A stretch of 64,000 nucleotides of DNA from Limimaricola variabilis (GCF_014195545.1 NZ_JACIBX010000002.1:1-64000), one strand, 5' to 3'. Counted from the stretch's first letter, positions 42,024 through 51,219 are shown. The notes: generated by a model from the letters alone, not told the origin. Made by a program: numbers and translations.

Positions 42024-43043
42024 TTAGCGGAACGGCGGCGCGTAGATCAGGCCACCATTGGTCCACTGCGCGTTCAGGCCGCGCGCCAGACCGATCGGGG
42101 TGTTCTCGCCGATGTTCTTCTCGAAGATCTCGCCGTAGTTGCCGCCGGCGGCGATCGCGTTCTTGGCCCAGTCGTTCTCGAGGCCGATCATCCCGCCGAG
42201 TTCGCCCTCGGTGCCGAGCAGGCGGTTCACCTCGGGGTTGGTACCCGGGGCCGAGGCCAGCTCGTTCACATTGGCGGAGGTCACGCCGTATTCCTCGGCG
42301 GCGATCAGCGCGTTGAGCGTCCAGCGCACGATGTCGGCCCATTCGTTGTCGCCATGGCGCACGAGCGGACCGAGCGGCTCCTTGGAGATGATCTCGGGCA
42401 GGATCACGTGATCGCCCGGGTTCTCGAAGGTGGCGCGGGTCGCGGCGAGGCCCGACGCGTCGGTGGTGTAGGCGTCGCAGGCACCGGCCAGATACTGCTG
42501 CTGGCCTTCGGCGTTGGTCTCGACCGGGACGGGCTCGTAGCTGATGTTGTTGTTGCGGAAGAAGTCCGCGAGGTTCAGCTCGGTGGTGGTGCCGGTCTGG
42601 ATGCAGATCGTGGCGCCGTCGAGATCCTTGGCCGAGGACACGCCCAGCGCGGTCGGCACGATGAAGCCTTGGCCGTCATAGTAGTTCACGCCGACGAAAT
42701 CGAACTTGAGATCGGTGTCGCGCGAGAAGGTCCAGGTGGTGTTCCGCGCGAGCATGTCGATCTCGCCCGAGGCCAGCGCGGTGAAGCGGGTCTGACCGGT
42801 GGTGGGCACGAAGTTGACGGCCATCGGGTCGCCCAGCACGGCGGCGGCCACGGCGCGGCAGACGGCGACGTCGAAACCTTCCCAGACGCCGTTGGCGTCA
42901 GGCGCGCCGAAGCCGGCCAGGCCGGTGACCACGCCGCAGTTCAGCTCGCCACGCTCCTTGACATCGTCGAGCGTCGCGGCTTGCGCCGCTCCGGCGGCCA
43001 GACCAGCGGTGGTCAGGGCGCCGAAGAGTACGGATTTCTTCAT
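42024..43043 (-). CDS. aapJ: general L-amino acid ABC transporter substrate-binding protein
   Basis: Periplasmic binding protein of 339 residues. Start ATG at 43043 (MKKSVLFGALTTAGLAAG) gives a signal peptide cleaved after AQA; the mature part begins ATLDDVKERGELNCGV, typical of the family. Two conserved cysteine pairs are seen (NCGVVTG, then VCRAV and GATICIQTG). It binds a wide range of L-amino acids. First gene of the aap operon. Confidence 0.95.
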   Translation of the reverse strand: MKKSVLFGALTTAGLAAGAAQAATLDDVKERGELNCGVVTGLAGFGAPDANGVWEGFDVAVCRAVAAAVLGDPMAVNFVPTTGQTRFTALASGEIDMLARNTTWTFSRDTDLKFDFVGVNYYDGQGFIVPTALGVSSAKDLDGATICIQTGTTTELNLADFFRNNNISYEPVPVETNAEGQQQYLAGACDAYTTDASGLAATRATFENPGDHVILPEIISKEPLGPLVRHGDNEWADIVRWTLNALIAAEEYGVTSANVNELASAPGTNPEVNRLLGTEGELGGMIGLENDWAKNAIAAGGNYGEIFEKNIGENTPIGLARGLNAQWTNGGLIYAPPFR

Positions 43044-43272
43044 GAATAACCTCTTCCTGTGTCGCGGCCCCTCTTGGCGGGGGCGGCAATCTGGTGCTCC
43101 GGTGTCGCGGAGCCCGATGGGTCGAAGGGACCATGCCGGCCCCGACCGCGCCAGTTGGGCAATGATTTGCCATCGGGTCAAGGGCTGCGCCCCGTCACGT
43201 CACGGCGCGGACGCCGGGTAAAGCGGCGCCGCTGCCGAAAAACCGGGCGCTTTGCCGGGTCGCGATTCGCGC

Positions 43273-43980
43273 TCAGTGCAGCAGTTTCCAAAACCGCGCG
43301 GCGTCGAGGAAGGCGGCGCGTTTGACCTGGGCCATCGCCTCGGCCTCCTCGTCCTCGCCCCATTGCTCGATCTGCCACTCCTCGTCGATCCGGGACAGCC
43401 GCCAGGCCTCTTCCGGATCGAGCCGATCGGCGATCACCGCCAGCGCCAGAACCAGCGAGCCGGACAGCGCTACGAGGTCGTGGAACGCGGCGAGCGCGAA
43501 AGGCTCCATCTCCCGCACCGGCGCGGCCAGCCGTTCCAGCGCCGCGGCGTCCTGCGTCACCGGCATGATGCCGGCGGTGGGCCGGAGCCGGGCGCCATGC
43601 GCCGTCTCGGCCCAGTCGAGCAGCGGATCCCATTCGGCGGCCTGCCGGGCGACCAGCTCCGCCGGGGTCTCGGCGCGGTAGCACAGCATGTCCGAGCCGC
43701 CATAGGAAGCGAGCATCTCGGCTACCTCCTCGCGCTGCAGCGCCAGCTTGTCGATCGCCGAGTTGGCGGTACGGGTGGCGGGCATTGCGCGCGGGTCAAT
43801 CCGCTCTTCCTGCGCATCCCACTCGGCCGCGACCGCCTCGGCCAGCGCCTGCGAAGGCAGCAGCAGCGCCGCCTTGGCCGGGGTGCGGACCGGGCGGCCA
43901 TCGAGCAGCACCTGCCAGCCGCCATCGGCCTGGGTGGCGCTGGCCTGCTTCCAGAAGCGCTTGGCCTTCCATTCGCTCAT
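43273..43980 (-). CDS. ATP12 family F1-ATPase assembly chaperone
   Basis: 235 residues; start ATG at 43980 gives MSEWKAKRFWKQASATQADGG, the standard alphaproteobacterial ATP12 opening. The family pattern GGWQVLLDGRPVRTPAKAALLLPSQALA and AAEWDAQEERIDP is clear. Homologues bind the F1 alpha subunit before assembly. It overlaps the HAD gene by four bases, and follows the aapJ gene in reverse order with about 230 bases between. Confidence 0.9.
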   Translation of the reverse strand: MSEWKAKRFWKQASATQADGGWQVLLDGRPVRTPAKAALLLPSQALAEAVAAEWDAQEERIDPRAMPATRTANSAIDKLALQREEVAEMLASYGGSDMLCYRAETPAELVARQAAEWDPLLDWAETAHGARLRPTAGIMPVTQDAAALERLAAPVREMEPFALAAFHDLVALSGSLVLALAVIADRLDPEEAWRLSRIDEEWQIEQWGEDEEAEAMAQVKRAAFLDAARFWKLLH

Positions 43981-44651
43981 CGGGTCGTCTCCGTCAGATC
44001 GTCGAGCGCGGGACGAAGCCCGGCCCAGTCGTGGATGATGCGGTCGGCGCCCAGCCCCGCCGCCGGTTGATAGCCCCAAGCGACACCGATCGAGGCCACG
44101 CCGGCGGCGCGTGCCATCTCGACGTCGAACTGGGTGTCGCCGATCATTACCGCCCGCCGCGGCGCCACGCCGGTCTCGTCCAGCGCCGCATGGACCATGG
44201 CCGGGTGCGGCTTGGAGGGGTGATCGTCGGCGGTCTGCCGGCTGTGGAACACCCCTTCGAGGCCATGCGCCTCGATCAGCCGGTCGAGCCCGCGCCGCGA
44301 CTTGCCCGTGGCGACCGCCAGGAGCGTGCAGGGCTCCGCCGCTAGCCCTTCCAGTGCCGCGCGGGCGCCGGGATAGAAGGGGCTGCTCTCGGGGCCGTGC
44401 TTCTGCCGCAGATCGGCATAGGCGGTGCAGTAGACGGCGATCATGCGCGCGCGGCTGTCCGGCCCCTGCTCGCCCGCGAGGCGCAGGAAGGTCTCGGGCA
44501 GCGACAGCCCCACCCCCGACAGCACCCGCTCGCGCGAGGGCATGGCGAGGCCCTCCGAGGCGAAGGCTTCGGCCATCGCCGCGAGGATGTCGCGCTGGCT
44601 GTCGACGAGCGTGCCGTCGACATCGAAGATCACCAGCCGCAGTTCGCTCAT
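43977..44651 (-). CDS. HAD-IA family hydrolase
   Basis: 224 residues. Motif I FDVDGTLVDSQ is at 9-19, followed by the cap domain; motif II VATGKSRRGLD, motif III lysine in SKPHPAMVHAALD and motif IV MIGDTQFDVEMARAAG. Resembles phosphoglycolate phosphatase (Gph), but the true substrate is not known. It overlaps both neighbours by four bases, forming an operon rluC-HAD-ATP12. Confidence 0.88.
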   Translation of the reverse strand: MSELRLVIFDVDGTLVDSQRDILAAMAEAFASEGLAMPSRERVLSGVGLSLPETFLRLAGEQGPDSRARMIAVYCTAYADLRQKHGPESSPFYPGARAALEGLAAEPCTLLAVATGKSRRGLDRLIEAHGLEGVFHSRQTADDHPSKPHPAMVHAALDETGVAPRRAVMIGDTQFDVEMARAAGVASIGVAWGYQPAAGLGADRIIHDWAGLRPALDDLTETTR

Positions 44652-45706
44652 CCGTCGAGTTCGTCCGGATCGAACGGGTCCATCGGCGCGTCGCGCGTGT
44701 CCCAGCCGAAGAAGTCCCAGGTCCGCTCCATGTGCTCGGGCAAGGGTGCCACGATCTGCAGGATCGCCTTGGTCACGGGGTGCTCGATCTTGAGCGAGCG
44801 AGCGTGCAGGTGCAGCTTGCGGTCGATCTCCGCGCCCAAACCAGCGCCCCAGCCATCGCCGAGATTTTCCTGGCTCGAGCCGCCATACTTGCCGTCGCCC
44901 ACCACCGGGTGGCCGATCTCGGCCATGTGGGCGCGCAGCTGGTGGGTGCGGCCCGTCACCGGGACGAGCGCCATCCACGACACGCGCTGTCCCAGCGCGC
45001 TGAGCGTCGCGAAATCGGTCACGGCGCGCTTGGCGCCCGGGGTCTTGTCGACCTCGGCGGGGTGGATGCACTGCATCTTCTCGCCCTCGCCGCCCTTGCC
45101 ATGCCCCATCGCCTTCACGAGGCCGTACTTGATCGTGCCGGCACGCGGCTGCGGCACGCCGGCGACGGCAGCCCAGTAGATCTTGCGCGTCTCGCGGTGC
45201 TTGAGGTTCTCGGTCAGCCCCTTGGCGGCGGTGCGGGTGCGCGCCAGCAGCAGCACGCCGGAGGTATCCTTGTCGAGCCGGTGCACGAGGCGCGGCTTGT
45301 CCTCGAAGCCATCGCGCAGCGCTTCCGCGAGCCCGTCGACATGTTTCGCCACGCCCGAACCGCCCTGCGTGGGCAGGCCCGCGGGCTTGTTGATCGCGAT
45401 GATATGGTCGTCGCGGTAGATCACGCAGCCGCGGATCATCTCCGCGTCCTTCTTGGAGATCTGGCTGCGATCGACCGGCCGGCTCTCGACCTCATGCGCT
45501 TCGGGGATCGGCGGCACGCGCACGCTCTGGCCGACCTCGAGCCGGGTGGCGGGCTTCACGCGGCCGCCATCGACCCGAAGCTCGCCCTTGCGGCACATTT
45601 TCTCGATCCGGGTCTGGACGAGATGCGGAAAGCGCCGCTTGAGCCAGCGGTCGAGCCGCTGGTCGCCCTCGTCCGCACCCACGGTGATGGTCTGCACGCC
45701 GCTCAT
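44648..45706 (-). CDS. RluA-family pseudouridine synthase (RluC-like)
   Basis: 352 residues with an N-terminal S4-type RNA-binding domain (DQRLDRWLKRRFPHLVQTRIEKM) and the catalytic motif VHRLDKDTSGVLLLA containing the nucleophilic aspartate. Likely isomerises uridines in 23S rRNA. The ATG at 45706 has AAGGAG upstream and overlaps the crcB stop by four bases; an ATG at 45727 would overlap more. Confidence 0.93.
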   Translation of the reverse strand: MSGVQTITVGADEGDQRLDRWLKRRFPHLVQTRIEKMCRKGELRVDGGRVKPATRLEVGQSVRVPPIPEAHEVESRPVDRSQISKKDAEMIRGCVIYRDDHIIAINKPAGLPTQGGSGVAKHVDGLAEALRDGFEDKPRLVHRLDKDTSGVLLLARTRTAAKGLTENLKHRETRKIYWAAVAGVPQPRAGTIKYGLVKAMGHGKGGEGEKMQCIHPAEVDKTPGAKRAVTDFATLSALGQRVSWMALVPVTGRTHQLRAHMAEIGHPVVGDGKYGGSSQENLGDGWGAGLGAEIDRKLHLHARSLKIEHPVTKAILQIVAPLPEHMERTWDFFGWDTRDAPMDPFDPDELDG

Positions 45707-46056
45707 GCGAGGCTCCTTGCGATCCACAGGCCCGCCGCGCAGGCCGCAATTGAGAAGATGACCGATCCCGCCACATAGGCCAGCGCTGCCCCGGCCCGTC
45801 CCGCCTCGACAAGCCGCAGCGCATCAAGCGAGAAGGCCGAAAAGGTGGTGAAGCCGCCCAGCAGCCCGGTGATCAGGAGCGGCGCGAGTTGCGACGCGCG
45901 CCCCTCCAGCAGCACCCAGAGCGCACCGATGGCGAGGCTTCCGGCGATGTTCACCGCGACGGTGCCCATCGGGAAGACCACGGCCTGCCCGACGAGAAAG
46001 CGCAGGCTCGCGCCCCCGGCGCCGCCAAGGGCCACCAATGCAAGGGATGTCATCAT
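45703..46056 (-). CDS. crcB: fluoride efflux channel
   Basis: 117 residues with four membrane helices. The fluoride channel signatures GGAGGASLRFLVGQ and GLLGGFTTFSAFSLDAL are intact, as is the NIAGSLAIG stretch. Forms a dual-topology dimer exporting fluoride. No fluoride riboswitch could be recognised upstream. It heads the crcB-rluC-HAD-ATP12 operon. Confidence 0.94.
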   Translation of the reverse strand: MMTSLALVALGGAGGASLRFLVGQAVVFPMGTVAVNIAGSLAIGALWVLLEGRASQLAPLLITGLLGGFTTFSAFSLDALRLVEAGRAGAALAYVAGSVIFSIAACAAGLWIARSLA

Positions 46057-46242
46057 CCGCGCGGTGTCGTTGGGCAGGCCCCACTTGTCAAGCGTCGGCC
46101 CTTTCTACCCGGAATGCGCGGCCTGCCCGGACCCGGTGACGCGAGGTCTGTGGGGCGGGCGCCCCTGCTCCGCCGGGGCCGTGCTAGTATCGGCGGGCCT
46201 GCCCCGTGCCGGGGCGAATCGGCCTTGCAAAGGATCGGGACC

Positions 46243-46539
46243 ATGGGACTGCTCGTCGAATACAGCCTTGCCGAGGGCCAGTCCGAGGCCCAGACCGCGG
46301 CGCTGCAGGATCTCGTCTCCGGCCTGAAGGCCGAAGGCGTGGAGGGCTTCAGCTACACCGGCTATGCCACCGAGGATCCGACCCGCTTCATCGGCGTGCT
46401 CGAGTTCGAGGACGATGCCGGGAAGCAGCGCTTCCTCGACAGCCGGGCCTTTGCCGCCTATCGCGACGGCGCGCGGCCGCGCTTTACCGCGCCGCCGAAG
46501 ACCACGCCGATCTCCCGCGTCGCCTCGACGCTGGACTGA
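46243..46539 (+). CDS. small ABM-like hypothetical protein
   Basis: 98 residues; ATG at 46243 with AAAGGAT upstream. The sequence has an alternating beta/alpha pattern (LLVEYSLAEGQSEAQTAAL..., FSYTGYATEDPTRFIGVLEFED, KQRFLDSRAFAAYRDGARP) typical of the dimeric ferredoxin-like antibiotic-biosynthesis-monooxygenase fold, but no catalytic residues can be assigned. It lies just before the hydroxylase-like membrane gene and may be co-transcribed. Confidence 0.7.
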   Translation: MGLLVEYSLAEGQSEAQTAALQDLVSGLKAEGVEGFSYTGYATEDPTRFIGVLEFEDDAGKQRFLDSRAFAAYRDGARPRFTAPPKTTPISRVASTLD

Positions 46540-46561
46540 ACGGCCCGGAGTCTCCCGACAG

Positions 46562-47365
46562 ATGGACGAGATGCTCCTTGCCCGCGAACCGGTGATCCGG
46601 CTCGCCGCCTTTCTCGGTGTACTCGCGGCGATGGCGCTGTGGGAACTTCTCGCGCCGCGACGCCGCCGCGAGATCCCGCGCCTGCTGCGCTGGTCCAACA
46701 ACCTCGCGCTGGTGGCGCTCGACGCGGTAGCGCTGCGGATCGCCTTTCCGATCGTGGCGGTGGGCCTCGCGGTCCTGGCAGAGGAGCATGGCTGGGGCCT
46801 GTTCAACGCGTTCGGCACCCCCGGCTGGATCGCGGTGCCGCTGTCGGTCGTGGTGCTCGATTTCGCGATCTATCTCCAGCACGTGCTGTTCCACGCGGTG
46901 CCTGCGCTGTGGCGATTGCACCGGATGCATCATGCCGACCTGGAATTCGACGTGACGACCGGGGTGCGGTTTCATCCGATCGAGATCCTGTTGTCGATGG
47001 GGCTGAAGCTGGGGCTGGTCGCGGCGCTCGGCCCGCCGGCCATCGCGGTGCTGATCTTCGAGGTACTGCTGAACGCCAGCTCGATGTTCAACCATTCGAA
47101 CATCCACATCCCCGCCCGCGTGGACCGGCTGCTGCGCTGGATCGTGGTGACGCCGGACATGCACCGGGTGCATCATTCGGTTCTGCCCGAGGAGGCCAAC
47201 AGCAATTACGGCTTCAACCTGCCCTGGTGGGACCGGCTGCTCGGCACCTACCGCGCGCAGCCCAAGAGCGGGCATCTCGGGATGACATTGGGCATCGACC
47301 GGTTCCGCACGCGGCGCGACCTCTGGGTCGACCGGATGCTGCTGCAGCCATGGCGCCGTCGCTGA
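46562..47365 (+). CDS. fatty acid hydroxylase/sterol desaturase family membrane protein
   Basis: 267 residues with four or five membrane helices. The di-iron histidine clusters are all visible: HVLFH (H-x3-H), HRMHH (H-x2-HH), and HRVHH near position 203, with NHSNIH between. Substrate could be a lipid or carotenoid; family members hydroxylate or desaturate sterols and fatty acids. The ATG at 46562 follows 22 bases after the small ABM-like gene. Convergent with rarA three bases away. Confidence 0.88.
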   Translation: MDEMLLAREPVIRLAAFLGVLAAMALWELLAPRRRREIPRLLRWSNNLALVALDAVALRIAFPIVAVGLAVLAEEHGWGLFNAFGTPGWIAVPLSVVVLDFAIYLQHVLFHAVPALWRLHRMHHADLEFDVTTGVRFHPIEILLSMGLKLGLVAALGPPAIAVLIFEVLLNASSMFNHSNIHIPARVDRLLRWIVVTPDMHRVHHSVLPEEANSNYGFNLPWWDRLLGTYRAQPKSGHLGMTLGIDRFRTRRDLWVDRMLLQPWRRR

Positions 47366-47368
47366 GGC

Positions 47369-48721
47369 TCAGCGCCCCTCGCCCCGGCGGCGTTTCTCGC
47401 GCAGCCCGGAGAAGAACTCGACCCGCTTCCTGAGTTCTCGCTCATGCCCGCGATCGACCGGCGTGTAATAGACCGGGCGCTTCATCGTCTCGGGGAAGTA
47501 GTTCTGGCCGGAGAAGGCATCCTCGGCGTCGTGGTCGTAATCATATCCCTTGCCGTAGCCCTTTTCCTTCATCAGCCGGGTCGGCGCGTTGAGGATATGC
47601 TTGGGCGGCGGCTCCGAGCCGGTCTTGCGGGCCTCGGCCATGGCCGCCTTGAAGGCGGCGTAGCCCGCGTTGGATTTCGGCGCGAGCGCTAGATAGACGA
47701 CCGCCTGCCCCAGAGCCAACTCGCCCTCGGGGGAGCCCAGCCGCTCGTAGGTCTCCCAGGCATGCAGGCAGACCGTCTGCGCCTGCGGATCGGCGAGACC
47801 GATATCCTCGACCGCCATGCGGGTGATGCGCCGGGCAAGGTAGCGCGGATCCTCGCCCCCGGTCAGCATCCGCGCCAGCCAGTACAGCGCGGCGTCGGGG
47901 TCGGAGCCCCGCACCGATTTGTGCAGCGCCGATATCAGGTTGTAGTGCTCGTCGCCGGACTTGTCGTATTTCGCGGCGCGCTTCATCAGGCGCGCGGTCA
48001 GGGCCTCCACCCCGAGCCGCGTGTCGGTCTTCCAGGCCGCGACCTGCTCGATCAGATTGAGTAGAGCGCGCCCGTCGCCATCGGCCATGCCGAGCAGCGC
48101 TTCGCGCGCCGCCCCGTCGAGCGGCAGGGCCCGGCCCAACTCCTTTTCGGCGCGCTGGGCGAGACGCTCCAGATCCGCGAGATCGAGCCGCTCCAGCACC
48201 AGCACCTGCGCCCGGCTCAGGAGAGCGGCGTTCAGCTCGAAGGAGGGGTTCTCGGTGGTGGCGCCCACCAGCAGGATCGTCCCGTCCTCCATATGCGGCA
48301 GGAAGCCGTCCTGTTGCGCTTTGTTGAAACGGTGGATCTCGTCGACGAAGAGGAGCGTCGCACGCCCCTGCCCGCGCCTGAGCTTCGCCGCTTCGAACAC
48401 CTTCTTGAGATCCGCGACGCCGGTGAAGATCGCGCTGACCTGCACGAAGGCGAGATCGGTCGCATCGGCGAGCAGCCGCGCGATGGTGGTCTTGCCGACG
48501 CCGGGCGGCCCCCACAGGATCAGCGATGACAGCGAGCCGGCGGCAAGCATCGCGCCGAGCGGCGCCTCGGGCCCCAACACCTGCTCCTGGCCGATGACCT
48601 CGCCCAGCGTCTTGGGCCGCAGCCGATCCGCGAGCGGTCGATGCCCGGCCGGTTCGGGCGCGGACTTGGCGGGCGGAGGCGCCGGGTCAAGACCGGGCAA
48701 GTTGTCGAACAGATCGGCCAT
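47369..48721 (-). CDS. rarA: replication-associated recombination protein (AAA+ ATPase)
   Basis: 450 residues. Walker A GPPGVGKT, Walker B LLFVDEIHRFN and the sensor region LLVGATTENPSFELNAALLSR are intact, and the C-terminal MgsA/RarA domain with the GKGYDYDHD motif is present. Maintains stalled replication forks with the clamp and SSB. Full length. Positioned convergent to the hydroxylase gene, downstream of the LuxR gene by 76 bases on the same strand. Confidence 0.95.
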   Translation of the reverse strand: MADLFDNLPGLDPAPPPAKSAPEPAGHRPLADRLRPKTLGEVIGQEQVLGPEAPLGAMLAAGSLSSLILWGPPGVGKTTIARLLADATDLAFVQVSAIFTGVADLKKVFEAAKLRRGQGRATLLFVDEIHRFNKAQQDGFLPHMEDGTILLVGATTENPSFELNAALLSRAQVLVLERLDLADLERLAQRAEKELGRALPLDGAAREALLGMADGDGRALLNLIEQVAAWKTDTRLGVEALTARLMKRAAKYDKSGDEHYNLISALHKSVRGSDPDAALYWLARMLTGGEDPRYLARRITRMAVEDIGLADPQAQTVCLHAWETYERLGSPEGELALGQAVVYLALAPKSNAGYAAFKAAMAEARKTGSEPPPKHILNAPTRLMKEKGYGKGYDYDHDAEDAFSGQNYFPETMKRPVYYTPVDRGHERELRKRVEFFSGLREKRRRGEGR

Positions 48722-48797
48722 GCCCCAAATCTAGTGCGCCTGTGGATAACTGCCAAGGGATTTGGTATCGCGGCCGAAATCTTGTGTCAGGTCGCGG

Positions 48798-49409
48798 TCA
48801 GATCAGCCGCGCGTCCCTCGCCCGCTGCACCGCTTCGGTGGTGGTGCGCGCAAGCAGCGCGGCACGGGCCGATGACAGGCGCGCCTTGAACGCGCTCTCG
48901 GAAATCCCGAGCTTCGCGGCCGCGGCGGCGTGGCGGTCGCCCGCGGCGACGCAGCGCAATGCCTCGGCCTGTGCCTTGGTCAGGCGGCCGGGCGGCTCAG
49001 TCAGCTCGTGCAGGCGAGCGAGAATGTGCTCGATCTCGGCCATCTCCGCATCGGTGAACTCTCGATCCGCGCGGCAGGCCGAGGCGATGGAGCGCGACAT
49101 CATCGGGCCGCAGGACACCGCCACGCCATAGACCATGCCGAACCGGCGGGCCTGACCGAAGATGTCGAACGGATCGGGCAGCTCGATCTCGCTCCAACGG
49201 CAGGCACCGGTGGTACTGAAGCCCCAGGCGATCACCGGGTCGCGCAGCGCATAGGCCTCTTCGGTGTAGCGCCGGACCCAAGCCTCCGGAAAGCTCTGAT
49301 GGCTGATCAGCGGCAGGGCGAAGCGGATATGCAGGGCAAAGAAGGCCCCACCCGGCGCGCGTGCTTCGAGGTCCTGGATATGGCTGTCGATATCGACTTT
49401 CGGAGACAT
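48798..49409 (-). CDS. LuxR-family solo with autoinducer-binding domain
   Basis: 203 residues. The N-terminal ligand-binding domain keeps the usual acyl-homoserine-lactone landmarks: W and Y in WVRRYTEEAYALRDPVIAW, Asp-Pro, then W in CRWSEIE. The C-terminal helix-turn-helix (about 135-200) is unusual: the usual LTxREE start is LTKAQAEALR and the recognition segment is HAAAAAKLGISESAFKARLSSAR, with changes at conserved positions. No luxI synthase lies in this window, so it is a solo responding to foreign or self signals, or a diverged copy. Confidence 0.82.
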   Translation of the reverse strand: MSPKVDIDSHIQDLEARAPGGAFFALHIRFALPLISHQSFPEAWVRRYTEEAYALRDPVIAWGFSTTGACRWSEIELPDPFDIFGQARRFGMVYGVAVSCGPMMSRSIASACRADREFTDAEMAEIEHILARLHELTEPPGRLTKAQAEALRCVAAGDRHAAAAAKLGISESAFKARLSSARAALLARTTTEAVQRARDARLI

Positions 49410-49499
49410 GCCGGTCCTTGGTCTGCTGGCTCCCTACCGGGATAGCCCCTCAGACGTCGTGTGCCAAAGCTCTAACGTATTGACGCAGCGACCATAACC

Positions 49500-49528
49500 A
49501 AAAACGCCCCACCCTTTCGGGTGGGGCG
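49500..49528 (-). terminator. terminator of the alpha (rpsM...rplQ) operon
   Basis: On the minus strand CGCCCCACCC pairs with GGGTGGGGCG around a GAAA loop, followed by TTTTT. It lies 26 bases after rplQ and ends the ribosomal cluster. Confidence 0.95.
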
Positions 49529-49553
49529 CTATGCCTTGGTACTGGAGAGCCTA

Positions 49554-49973
49554 TCACTCCGCAGCGGCGTCCTCGGCCTCGAGTCGGGCGCGGTCGGCGG
49601 CGCCCTTGGCGTCGACGTCGCGGTCGACGAACTCGATGATCGCCATCGGCGCCATGTCACCATAGCGGAAGCCGGCCTTCAGCACGCGGACATAGCCGCC
49701 CTGACGGTCGGCGTAGCGCGGCCCGAGGATGTCGAACAGCTTGGCAACGTAGGCGTCCTGCTTGAGCTGGGCCGCGGCCTGACGGCGGGCATGCAGGTCG
49801 CCGCGCTTGCCGAGAGTCACGAGCTTCTCGATCACGCGGCGCAGGTCTTTCGCCTTGGGCAGCGTGGTCTTGATCTGCTCGTGCTCGATCAGCGAGCCGG
49901 CGAGGTTCGCGAACATCGCCTTGCGGTGCTCGTGGGTACGGTTCAGGCGGCGGTAGCCACTTCCATGACGCAT
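49554..49973 (-). CDS. rplQ: 50S ribosomal protein L17
   Basis: 139 residues from the ATG at 49973 (GGAG upstream). The family start [20 protein letters not shown] and [23 protein letters not shown] are clear. The acidic C-tail ([10 protein letters not shown]) is normal for alphaproteobacteria. Last gene of the alpha operon. Confidence 0.97.
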   Translation of the reverse strand: MRHGSGYRRLNRTHEHRKAMFANLAGSLIEHEQIKTTLPKAKDLRRVIEKLVTLGKRGDLHARRQAAAQLKQDAYVAKLFDILGPRYADRQGGYVRVLKAGFRYGDMAPMAIIEFVDRDVDAKGAADRARLEAEDAAAE

Positions 49974-50056
49974 TGGGTGTCTCCTATAGCGTTTTGCTTT
50001 GTCCGGCAGCCGATGCGTGTCGGCCACTCTCCTTGGGGCAGGATGCCCGGGTCGTG

Positions 50057-50080
50057 TCGGGGGCGGTCACCCGCCCCCGA
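50057..50080 (-). other. intercistronic hairpin between rpoA and rplQ
   Basis: TCGGGGGCG, loop GTCACC, CGCCCCCGA: nine perfect base pairs seven bases after the rpoA stop, without a T-run. Confidence 0.55.
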
Positions 50081-50087
50081 AGATCGA

Positions 50088-51104
50088 TCAGAACTGGTCT
50101 TCGAACTTCTTGGCCAGGTCTTCGATGTTGTCCGGCGGCCAGTCCTCGACGTCCATGCCGAGATGCAGGCCCATGCCCGAAAGCACTTCCTTGATCTCGT
50201 TGAGCGACTTGCGGCCGAAGTTCGGGGTGCGGAGCATCTCGGCTTCGGTCTTCTGGATCAGGTCGCCGATATAGACGATGTTGTCGTTCTTCAGGCAGTT
50301 CGCCGAACGCACCGACAGCTCGAGCTCGTCGACCTTCTTCAACAGCAGCGGGTTGAACTCGAGACCATCGTCGAGCGCGCCGGCCGAAGCCGATTCCGGT
50401 TCGTCGAAGTTCACGAAGATCGACAGCTGGTCCTGCAGGATGCGCGCGGCATAGGCCACGGCGTCGTCCGGGGTCAGCGAACCGTCGGTCTCGACCTTCA
50501 TGGTCAGCTTGTCATAGTCGAGCACCTGACCCTCACGGGTCGGCTGCACGTCGTAGGACACCTTCTTGACCGGCGAGTAGATCGCGTCGATGGCGATCAT
50601 GCCGATCGGCGCGTCCTCGGGCTTGTTGCGGTCGGCCGCGACATAGCCCTTACCGGTGTTGACGGTCAGCTCCATGTAGAGGTTGGCGCCATCGTCGAGG
50701 TGGCAGATCACGTGATCCTTGTTGAGGATCTCGATGCCCGCGCTCTCGGAGATGTCACCGGCGGTGACGACGCCGGGGCCGGTCGCCTGGACGGAAAGCC
50801 GCTTCGGGCCCTCGACTTCCATGCGGATCGCGACGCCCTTGAGGTTCAGCACCACGTCGGTCACGTCTTCACGGACGCCCGAGATCGAGGAGAACTCGTG
50901 CAGCACGTTGTCGATCTGGACGGAGGTGATGGCCGCACCCTGGAGCGACGACATCAGCACGCGGCGCAGCGCGTTGCCCAGCGTCAGGCCGAAGCCGCGC
51001 TCGAGCGGCTCGGCGACCACGGTGGCCTGCCGCGCCGGATCGTTGCCCGGCTTGACGTCGAGCTGCGTCGGCTTGATCAGCTCGGCCCAATTCTTGTGGA
51101 TCAT
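50088..51104 (-). CDS. rpoA: DNA-directed RNA polymerase alpha subunit
   Basis: 338 residues; start ATG at 51104 (GGAGG upstream, [12 protein letters not shown]). The N-terminal dimerisation domain ([25 protein letters not shown]) and the C-terminal DNA-contact domain ([22 protein letters not shown]) are complete. The alpha subunit assembles RNA polymerase; in the usual place between rpsK and rplQ. Note that rpsD, present in the enterobacterial alpha operon, is missing here as usual for this class. Confidence 0.98.
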   Translation of the reverse strand: MIHKNWAELIKPTQLDVKPGNDPARQATVVAEPLERGFGLTLGNALRRVLMSSLQGAAITSVQIDNVLHEFSSISGVREDVTDVVLNLKGVAIRMEVEGPKRLSVQATGPGVVTAGDISESAGIEILNKDHVICHLDDGANLYMELTVNTGKGYVAADRNKPEDAPIGMIAIDAIYSPVKKVSYDVQPTREGQVLDYDKLTMKVETDGSLTPDDAVAYAARILQDQLSIFVNFDEPESASAGALDDGLEFNPLLLKKVDELELSVRSANCLKNDNIVYIGDLIQKTEAEMLRTPNFGRKSLNEIKEVLSGMGLHLGMDVEDWPPDNIEDLAKKFEDQF

Positions 51105-51172
51105 GCGTCCCTCCATTCCTGTCCGTGCTCCATGGTCCCGAAGAGCCGGACGCCCGAGGTTTCAAAATGACG

Positions 51173-51206
51173 GTTCGGGGCCGCGCAGACAGGCGCGGCC
51201 CCGAAC
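51173..51206 (-). other. strong hairpin between rpsK and rpoA
   Basis: GTTCGGGGCCGCGC, loop AGACAG, GCGCGGCCCCGAAC: 14 perfect pairs starting 13 bases after the rpsK stop, followed on the minus strand by CGTCATTTTG. A partial terminator or processing site. Confidence 0.6.
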
Positions 51207-51219
51207 AGGTAGTGCTGGC

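Noticed and set aside
43159-43172. Sigma-54 promoter for aapJ
   Set aside because: Spacing between GG and GC is nine, not ten; kept only as a low-interest finding, not as a feature.
46057-46242. Fluoride riboswitch upstream of crcB
   Set aside because: I looked for the conserved pseudoknot-type motif before crcB on the minus strand and did not see it.
48798-49409. A complete quorum-sensing pair
   Set aside because: No luxI-type synthase is in the window; only the receptor-like gene can be supported.
49554-50027. Longer 157-codon reading of L17
   Set aside because: The family starts at [10 protein letters not shown] with GGAG upstream at 49973; the extension is not conserved.
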